From Cyanophora paradoxa (taxonomy: Eukaryota; Glaucocystophyceae; Cyanophorales; Cyanophoraceae), in the NCBI GenBank assembly GCA_004431415.1, contig QPMI01000553.1:291441-355440 (forward strand): a DNA stretch of 64,000 nt. The letters are read 5' to 3'. The position numbers and the translations under genes are program-made. The notes under the pieces are model-generated. The model saw only the letters and a program-made list of their open reading frames with translations, was not told the DNA's origin and did not search any database. This document shows positions 57,868 through 64,000 of this stretch, piece by piece (positions within the stretch are counted from its first letter, which is position 1; every line of letters begins with the position of its first letter).

Positions 57868-58888
57868 ATGTCTACACAGATTGCTGTTCCTGTTTTCTGT
57901 TATGCAGCCCAAAATTGCATCAACTCAACCACACAGTAACAGATGCAACCCTGGGTTTATTTGCACAGAATCCACAGGAGCGGATTCATTTTCTCAAAAT
58001 TCTGTGATCAGATGCAAAGAGATACGATGTGATCGCAATAATGGAAAGGTGAGAGCCACTGGTTTAATTGTGTCAAATAAGAACCAAGTCCAATCGGGAT
58101 CGATTGTATCAGATACAGCAATTTATGATGATGTGGGAGGGTTCATCACACCGAAAATTATTACTTTTGACAACACCATGAATAACTCTGCTCTTGTAGT
58201 AAGAAGTGGAGGAGCCTACATTGGAGATGGGGCAAGGGTTGATGGAACTCTTACAGCAAGTCAACTTGCTGTGACAGGGACAACCACTTTTACAGGAATG
58301 GTTACAGCAAATGGTGGAGTCTCAGTAGCAACCAATTCTCAACCCACCATTACTGCAACAACAAGATTAGTAACTCCTGAAATTGATACAGGAGGAAATG
58401 TTGATCTTGTGTTGAAGCGAAACAGCAATACAGTAGCAACACTTGAAGCCAATTCGTTAACAATTAATACAGGGTGTTATTTAAAGAACAGCTTCCAACC
58501 AAGGTTCTGCTTCCGATTGGGTTATAATCACACTGCAACTTCTTCGACCGCTCTCATTAATTGGGCAACCAATCTTGTTAATGTAACAGGATCCTTCACT
58601 GGATCATCAGGAAGATTTACAGCTCCTGTTGCTGGACATTATCGATTCTCAGTTTTTACCAACTCAACAACACAAAACCCAATTCAGCTTTTCTTCAAAT
58701 TGAATGATGCCGATCCTGGGGGCATTTCTCTTTCTGTTTCCAGCACAGGCACATTAATAGTCAGACCTCTTCAAATGTCCTGCATTCTCAATCTTGCAGC
58801 CAACGAATATGTAACTATTTGGACAACAAACCAGGGGACATATTCCTCTGCAACAACATTTTGTGGAGAGTTGATAAGTATTACATAA
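57868..58888 (+). CDS. C1q-like fibre protein 2, element B (frame break near start)
   Basis: The ATG at 57,868 gives MSTQIAVPVFCYAAQN, like the start of the element A fibre (MSVAVPLFTYAA), but this frame stops at 57,937. The main frame, starting formally at 57,902, carries the anchor motif IRCKEIRCDRNNGKVRATG, the shaft SALVVRSGGAYIGDGARVDG and the head FTAPVAGHYRFSV...CILNLAANEYVTI...TTFCGELIS. One base change separates start and body. Confidence 0.75.
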
Positions 58889-58909
58889 TTTTCTTTTGAT
58901 AGAGTAAGA

Positions 58910-59173
58910 ATGTCGAATATCTATCAAGTGGTTCTATCAGATACTGAAAAGTTGGGGATGGAATTTTGTGCTGCTTCTGTTCAGGATTGGATCGATAATG
59001 CTGCCCACAACAGGGCAAGAATTGCAATTGATGAGATTGTTCAGAAAGAAGTTCAATCTTGCATTGCAGTAGGAGTTCAAATACCAACCACAAAGGAAGC
59101 GATTGTGTTACAGGCATTCCAAAGGGGAACTGTTAAAAAGGCGATTGAATATAACAATTTCACAGAAGAGTAG
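58910..59173 (+). CDS. phage-tail-associated-type small protein (87 aa)
   Basis: CAASVQDWIDNAAHNRARIAIDEIVQKE...IPTTKEAIVLQAF...VKKAIE recalls a short protein often found beside tail-fibre genes of tailed phages (DWI-NA--RARIAIDEIV pattern, from memory). It lies among the fibre genes here, which fits. Start follows TTTGATAGAGTAAGA. Confidence 0.55.
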   Translation: MSNIYQVVLSDTEKLGMEFCAASVQDWIDNAAHNRARIAIDEIVQKEVQSCIAVGVQIPTTKEAIVLQAFQRGTVKKAIEYNNFTEE

Positions 59174-59211
59174 TGAACATTATTTTTCTTTCCTTCTTAG
59201 TAAAAGAAGCA

Positions 59212-60066
59212 ATGGGTGAATATAATCGAGTTCAACTTCCAATATATTCCCTTGGATCCCCTGCAATGCACTTTCGCCAGCATGAAGTTAATGATGAGGT
59301 TCGTGGTTTAGAATCCACAGAGAGACCCAATTCCAATGGTAACTCCTTTGATAAAAATTCGATTATTCGAGTTAAAGAGCTGAGAGCTGATAAGAATTCA
59401 GGTGTGGTTAAAACAACTCGACTTCTTGTCACCAATGCTAACTTTTTCCAGCCTACAAATGGAGGTCCTGATGCTTACAGTGTTGATCTGAAAGCCCTGG
59501 ATTTCGATAAGAATTCTGCTGCTGCTACAATTCGTTCAGGTGGAGCATTTATTGGTGGTGGCTGTCGAGTTTCAGGTCAACTTTCTTCATCAATTTCGTA
59601 TAATGATGTCCCAGATACTCTTGAACAGAATGTGGAGAACCCACAACGAATTCGGTTCTATACACCAGTTGCACAGCAACCTTTTCTGCATTTCTATGTT
59701 GCATCATCTGTCACTCTTGAAAATTCAGAATTGGTTTCCATTACAGGAACTGATCGAGTGAGAAGGAATATTCCTCTTCCCACAGCAATGCTCTCAATGT
59801 GCAGAGCAAATAATAACCAACAAGGTCACAATTACCTATTCTTTGTTCAAGCATCCAACCATTTTGGTCGGGGATATTGTGTTTATAACAATCTGACATT
59901 TACTTATGATTTGTTTGTCACTGAGGTTGGAGTTTACAATACTATGATTATGGGACTGAGAACAGATATAGCAGCTGTTTCAGCACTTCGTGGGGTAAAC
60001 ATTGCAGATATCTTCACAACAGGGTTTTACCAGGAACCAGATGTGATTGATAACCCAACCCCATAA
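59212..60066 (+). CDS. fibre-family protein with alternative head 1, element B (284 aa)
   Basis: The anchor motif IRVKELRADKNSGVVKTT and LLVTNANFFQP, shaft motif AATIRSGGAFIGGGCRVSG, then a head unlike C1q (RIRFYTPVAQQPFLHFYVAS...NIPLPTAMLSMCR). About half of its residues match the next gene, so the two are tandem duplicates. Likely another host-binding spike. Confidence 0.72.
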   Translation: MGEYNRVQLPIYSLGSPAMHFRQHEVNDEVRGLESTERPNSNGNSFDKNSIIRVKELRADKNSGVVKTTRLLVTNANFFQPTNGGPDAYSVDLKALDFDKNSAAATIRSGGAFIGGGCRVSGQLSSSISYNDVPDTLEQNVENPQRIRFYTPVAQQPFLHFYVASSVTLENSELVSITGTDRVRRNIPLPTAMLSMCRANNNQQGHNYLFFVQASNHFGRGYCVYNNLTFTYDLFVTEVGVYNTMIMGLRTDIAAVSALRGVNIADIFTTGFYQEPDVIDNPTP

Positions 60067-60089
60067 ATTATATATCACTTTAATGTAAA

Positions 60090-60917
60090 ATGGCTGCCCC
60101 AGTAGAGCGAATTATTACACCCCAGCTATCATTAGCAGCACCTGCAAATCACGTTTTGCAGCATGCTACTTTTGATGATGTAGAAGGTCTCCAATCCACA
60201 GAAGTACAACCTACCATGAATACCTTTGGTTCCACCCATAAACTGAGATTGCAGGAACTCAGATGTGATAAAAATAATGGTATAGTTAAGACAACGAAAC
60301 TCCTTGTCACCAATGCAAACTTTTCTGCCCATTATGGAGACCCAGACAGTTATGGTGATCCTCTTTCTACTTATTCTTTTGAATCTCGGTCGGGAGCTAT
60401 TAACTGCAAAACGGGGGGAGCATATATTGGTGATGGTCTTCGGATTGGTGGAGCTGTGGGTGCGCCTCTTTTCGTAAATGATCAACCCAATCCCATTGAT
60501 CCCAACACCAGAATTCGCACCTATGTCCCCAGTATGAATGCACCATATATTATAAAGATCTTCCCAATTGTTGTGAATGAACAGACATCAGTAGTTGATT
60601 CTCTTGTTGAGATTGGTGACCACTACAAGGTGGTCGTGGATATTCCACCAGATGTTTATGCTGTCTGTCAAGTAGAGGGTGGAACCCCAAATATTGCAGT
60701 TGTAATCACTCCATATGACAATTTCGGGATTGCTTATCATGGAGTGAATTTCGGTCTTGAAGATTACCAGTTTTTGGTGAGAGCCACCAGATTTGGTATC
60801 TACAAATGCATTCTCTATGCTGAGAGAACCGATGCTATTGCAAGACAGAATACATATGCAGAATATTACGGCACAAATCGATACTTCCCCATTTTCGGGC
60901 AGGATACTGCTCCATAG
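60090..60917 (+). CDS. fibre-family protein with alternative head 2, element B (275 aa)
   Basis: Anchor LRLQELRCDKNNGIVKTTKL, shaft INCKTGGAYIGDGLRIGG, head RIRTYVPSMNAPYIIKIFPI...VVDIPPDVYAVCQVEGG and a final YFPIFGQDTAP. Tandem paralogue of the preceding gene, 23 bp apart. Confidence 0.72.
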   Translation: MAAPVERIITPQLSLAAPANHVLQHATFDDVEGLQSTEVQPTMNTFGSTHKLRLQELRCDKNNGIVKTTKLLVTNANFSAHYGDPDSYGDPLSTYSFESRSGAINCKTGGAYIGDGLRIGGAVGAPLFVNDQPNPIDPNTRIRTYVPSMNAPYIIKIFPIVVNEQTSVVDSLVEIGDHYKVVVDIPPDVYAVCQVEGGTPNIAVVITPYDNFGIAYHGVNFGLEDYQFLVRATRFGIYKCILYAERTDAIARQNTYAEYYGTNRYFPIFGQDTAP

Positions 60918-60942
60918 AAATCTCAGGTATATATAGAGAGGA

Positions 60943-61215
60943 ATGGATGATAAAACAAAGAAATTCATAGAATCTGCAATGATGGTTCATGGTGATGCTA
61001 AATTCGATTACAGTGAGACAGTGTATAAGAAAGCACAAGAGAAGGTCTCTGTTAGATGCCTTAAATGCAACAAGATCCTCCAAACCTACCCATTTAATCA
61101 TGTAAGGGGAAGTGGATGCAGAGAGTGCAACAAGAAATCCTCTCATGCTTACAGAAAAAAGACTACATCAGGAATTGTGATAGATGATAAACCAGTGGTA
61201 CTGTACTTTGATTAG
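60943..61215 (+). CDS. treble-clef zinc-finger protein (90 aa)
   Basis: KFIESAMMVHGDAKFDYSET...VSVRCLKCNKILQTYPFNHV...GSGCRECNKKS: the VHG-(x)3-FDYS and CxxC...CxxC pattern of the DNA-binding treble clef seen in homing endonucleases and many giant-virus and phage proteins. No nuclease domain is attached. Probably DNA binding. Confidence 0.65.
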   Translation: MDDKTKKFIESAMMVHGDAKFDYSETVYKKAQEKVSVRCLKCNKILQTYPFNHVRGSGCRECNKKSSHAYRKKTTSGIVIDDKPVVLYFD

Positions 61216-61401
61216 ATCTTTGAGAGAGAAATGAGAATCCTTCCCCATTTTCCCTTGGTGATTATGCATGTGTCAAAGCAGTTTGGACAGGTCTTGTGGT
61301 AGTGCAACAGAATGATATCCACCAACTCATAAGGTAGCACTCTTGCTAAGATGGTTCGCATTCTACCAATCGCGTTTTTAATTTTTCTAAATTATTCATA
61401 A

Positions 61402-61803
61402 ATGAATACTCATCGAGGCTTCCATGTGATGCTGGATTACAAATTCAGAACCCAATTAGCAGTAGGAGTGGAAGACTTGGAGACAACAACCAGGTGGTTA
61501 ATGCAGTTCTTGCAAACTATTATTCAAGAGCAAGGTATTCGAGTAGTTCACAAGCATTGCGAGATTTTCGATGGTGGTATTTCTCCTCCTGGTTTTGCAA
61601 TGGTTCTTCTGCTGGATGAGAGCCACTGCACTGCTCACTGTTACTCAAATGAAGGTATGTTGGCGATTGATATATTCAGTTGTGGATTAGAAGCAGAGAG
61701 AAAAACCACGAGAGTATCTCATGAGATAGATGAGAGAATAACAGGTGTGTTTTCAGGGTTGGAGAAATCGGAGAAACATAGAGTATTGCGATTTCCGAGT
61801 TAG
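61402..61803 (+). CDS. speD: S-adenosylmethionine decarboxylase-like, SpeD type (133 aa)
   Basis: RGFHVMLDYKF, then LLDESHCTAHCY and LAIDIFSCG match bacterial/archaeal-type AdoMetDC. Ser74 (pyruvoyl precursor), His79 and Cys94 have the same 5- and 20-residue spacing as Ser63/His68/Cys83 of the Thermotoga enzyme (family knowledge). The reaction gives decarboxylated SAM for spermidine synthesis. The last ~30 residues are encoded inside the right terminal repeat. Upstream, 61,216-61,401 has no gene. A virus gene of this type could adjust polyamines for genome packing (inference). Confidence 0.78.
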   Translation: MNTHRGFHVMLDYKFRTQLAVGVEDLETTTRWLMQFLQTIIQEQGIRVVHKHCEIFDGGISPPGFAMVLLLDESHCTAHCYSNEGMLAIDIFSCGLEAERKTTRVSHEIDERITGVFSGLEKSEKHRVLRFPS

Positions 61804-62386
61804 TTGACACTGAGAAATTCAGAATTTCAGATGGTCTTACTGAAAATGGTCAGATAATCGGGTGTGACACCTATTTAATTGACTGTGACGCCTGTGACGC
61901 CTGTGACGCCTACTTTCAAACTTTTTAAAATTTTCAAAAATGACAGACTTCTGAAAACAGCCGTCACAGCCGTCACAGGCGTCACACCCAATTAAAAATG
62001 GAATCTCTTTCTCTTACTGAGATTTTCGAGAATATATTCTTGTCTTACTGCAATCCGTCTTGTGACACCTCTGACACCTCCAAAACACTATCCATTAATC
62101 AACCTTTTTGAAAATGCGAAGTTGTCTTACTGGAAATGGTCTGCAATTTCGCTGTGACACCTAATTTAATTGAGTGTGACGCCTGTGACGCCTGTGACAC
62201 CTACTTTCAAACTTTTTAAAATTTTCAAAAATGACAGACTTCTGAAAACAGGCGTCACAGCCGTCACAGGCGTCACAGACATTCTACCCCTCTTACTGAC
62301 TTTCTCAAAACAAATATATCTATTACTGAATATCATTTGAATACTACCTGTCACACTTGAATTCAATTATTCTGTTTTATAGAACA

Positions 62387-62650
62387 TATGCAATCTAATC
62401 GATTGTTCAATTGGAGACCATGCAACTCTGTGACACTTTTTCGATCTAAAATATAAATCCGCAATCTCATCGATTGTTTAATTGGACATAATGCAGTTCC
62501 GATATATTCCAATAGAAAATCCCGCAATCTAATCGATTGTTTAATGGGAGATAATGCAACTCTGTGACACTTTTTCGGTGCAAAAATGTACATCAGCAAT
62601 CTCATCGATTGTTCAATTGGACACAATGCAACTCTGTGACACTTTTTGCG
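62387..62650 (-). repeat. 72-bp-type tandem repeats in the right terminal repeat
   Basis: Mirror of 50227-50490: units of GCAATCT(A/C)ATCGATTGTT plus ATGCAACTCTGTGACACTTTTT. Confidence 0.8.
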
Positions 62651-62967
62651 TTTTTCGATACAGAATGGGCGGTGGTCTACTTCAATACATGAGAGATATA
62701 TCGAGTTTATGCGAATTTATGCAATTTAATCGCAATTATATCGATCTTTAAGCAGTTTAATGTTAATCTATCGCAGATTTGTATGTAAACAACAAAGTAC
62801 ATAATCAATCGATATAAGATCAATTGAATCTATCGAAGTTTAATCGAAAATATGCATTTTGGTAAACGCATTTTCATTTTTAATACAAAATTTGCATTAT
62901 TTTATACAAAGTTTGCATAAAAAGTTTAAGAAATTAATCGAAAAATATGTATTTTAGTATTAAATTA

Positions 62968-63062
62968 ACACATATTGAAAAACGAATTTAAATCCAGAGT
63001 GAATCGAGATCGCGAAGCGATCGAGATGAACGAGGGATTTAAATTCGTTTTTCAATATGTGT
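62968..63062. repeat. terminal 95-bp palindrome, right end
   Basis: Same structure as at 49813-49907, in inverse orientation. Confidence 0.88.
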
Positions 63063-63068
63063 GGCGAG
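63063..63068. repeat. 6-bp target site duplication, right
   Basis: GGCGAG directly after the last base of the terminal repeat (CAATATGTGT). Confidence 0.9.
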
Positions 63069-63988
63069 GGTCTTCGCCAGCCCCGCCGTCTCCGCCTCGA
63101 ACGCCCGCCAAGTCTCCGAGGCCTCCGCACCGGAGATCTGGCGGGCGCGGAATCCCGCCTCCAGCTCGGCGCGGAAGGCGAGGGTGCGCTGGAGGCGCTG
63201 GGCCCAGAGGGCCTGGCGCCGCTCCTCCGCCTCGCGCGCCTGGCGCGCCGCCAGCGCCTGCCGCTCGGCCTCCTGCTGGGCCCCGAAGCCCTGGATCGCG
63301 GAGAGGACGGCGCCGGGGCCGGGGACGGGCGCGGCGAAGGCGGCGGGGACGGGGCTGCGGTCGGCGAGGGAGAAGGGGACGGGGCTGGGGCCGGCGCTGC
63401 TGGAGGGGGCGGCCGAGGCCGAGCGCGCGCGCGAGCCCGAGGCCGAGCGCGAGCCCGAGCTGCCGTAGCCGCTGGGGCCGGCGCCGCCGTCCACGGGGCT
63501 GCTGCGGAAGCTGCCCGCGGGGGAGGCGCCCTCGCCCTGGCCCGAGGGTCAGGAGGGGGGCGGGGGAAAGGGGGGTACGGGGAGGGCGCGGGTGCGGGGC
63601 CGGACCTGGCGCGGCAGCATCTCGTCGATGCGCTGCTGGCCGGCGTGCTGCTGGGCGGCGGGGGCGAACGACGGGGGCGGGGGCGGGACGAAGCCGGGGG
63701 CCGAGTTGCGGGCGCGCTTGCCCTTGCCCCTGTTCGAGGCCGTGACGGGGAAGGGGCCGTTCTCCGGGTCCGCCGGCAGGGTGAAGCGGATGGCCTGCAG
63801 GGCCGGCTGCGTCGGGCCGAGGGAGAGCGGGGCCTTGGGGACGATGCCGCGGATGTAGGTCTCCCAGACGCCGCCGGCCTTGTAGGAGAAGAGGCGGCAC
63901 TTGGGGCCGAAGGCGGCGATGGTCTCGTCCAGCGCGCCGTTCTCGATGTCGGCGGCGAGGGCGGCGGAGGCGTCCGGGCCCTGCGCAC
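63063..63988 (-). pseudogene. N-terminal part of the element A gene split by element B (5' end outside window)
   Basis: Minus-strand, GC3-biased frame from the window edge: IENGALDETIAAFGPKCRLF, GGVWETYIRGIVPKAP, a Pro-rich linker, then an in-frame TGA at 63,550-63,552, after which the same frame continues through a Ser/Gly/Pro-rich stretch and a helical FRAELEAGFRARQISGAE segment up to element B. The C-terminal part is at 49,663-49,812. Either two genes in one frame or one gene with a premature stop. Element A virion or core protein of unknown family. Confidence 0.65.
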
Positions 63989-64000
63989 GGCGGCGTCAGC

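Larger units (their letters stand above)
49813..63062. mobile_element. Element B: polinton-like virus inserted in element A (13,250 bp)
   Basis: Bounded by 1.36-kb inverted repeats and a GGCGAG duplication. It is markedly AT-rich compared with element A and encodes penton-like proteins, a capsid protein, a packaging ATPase, a fibre family, a treble-clef zinc protein and a SpeD-like enzyme. Near-identity of the repeats points to a recent insertion or to ongoing homogenisation. No integrase, protease or polymerase is visible. A GC-rich block replaces part of the centre, so these may have been lost. Confidence 0.9.
61708..63062 (-). repeat. terminal inverted repeat, right (1,355 bp)
   Basis: Reverse complement of 49813-51168 with one base less in a T run. 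Ends in the same 95-bp palindrome (62968-63062). Confidence 0.92.
16250..63988. mobile_element. Element A: endogenous mriyavirus-like dsDNA virus (right end outside window)
   Basis: A GC-rich, compact gene block with a double jelly-roll capsid protein, packaging ATPase, VLTF3-like factor, RuvC-like resolvase, two HUH-motif proteins, fibres and many small structural or membrane proteins. No DNA polymerase or RNA polymerase is seen. Known family knowledge: mriyaviruses (35-45 kb) carry this set and a HUH endonuclease in place of a polymerase. Without element B, at least 34.5 kb of A is present, which fits that size. The left edge is approximate: it is placed where host-type sequence gives way to CTTGGGA repeats and the first viral-style gene. 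No terminal repeat could be matched because the right end is not in view. Confidence 0.7.

Noticed and set aside
49813-63062. Reading elements A and B as one virus genome
   Set aside because: Base composition, two different capsid proteins and ATPases, complete terminal repeats and the target duplication show that they are separate.

Overview
The window is eukaryotic DNA, probably from a GC-rich unicellular alga or similar protist, and it carries two endogenous viruses, one inserted inside the other. The first ~12 kb is host-like: one large minus-strand gene cut by many introns with GT...AG borders (for example a GTAAGC donor near position 253), encoding an N-terminal signal anchor and tandem REJ-like extracellular modules. 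Positions 11,840 to about 16,200 are repeat-rich intergenic DNA without a convincing gene. I saw no rRNA, tRNA or CRISPR array. No species can be assigned from the sequence alone.

Element A (about 16.25 kb to beyond the right edge, interrupted by B) is GC-rich, intron-poor and densely packed with over 40 genes. Its core set is a double jelly-roll major capsid protein, an A32/FtsK-type packaging ATPase, a VLTF3-like late transcription factor, a RuvC-like resolvase and two paralogous proteins carrying all three HUH Rep motifs. I found no DNA or RNA polymerase. This is the published gene signature of the mriyaviruses (Yaravirus / Pleurochrysis endemic virus relatives), so I read A as an endogenous mriyavirus-like genome. 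Most of its genes follow within 40 nt of a T-rich TTTTCTnAG motif. An AT-rich block with four inverted copies of an iteron-bearing sequence (45.5-46.9 kb) is the best origin candidate. The left third encodes fibres and FN3/lectin-like surface proteins, and the right part holds structural and small membrane proteins.

Element B (49,813-63,062; 13,250 bp) is AT-rich and a textbook polinton-like element: 1.36-kb terminal inverted repeats identical but for one base, a 6-bp target duplication (GGCGAG), two penton-like proteins, its own capsid protein and ATPase, fibres, and an S-adenosylmethionine decarboxylase. It sits in frame inside an element A gene, whose halves lie at 49,663-49,812 and right of 63,063. 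B is itself broken: a 1.6-kb GC-rich block (55,443-57,072), holding gene fragments that include a histone H3-type tail, replaces the end of the ATPase and the start of a fibre gene. No integrase or polymerase is visible in B.

Many genes in both elements are split by single-base frame changes, often near short homopolymers. These may be sequence errors or genuine decay. I note them gene by gene and do not repair them.
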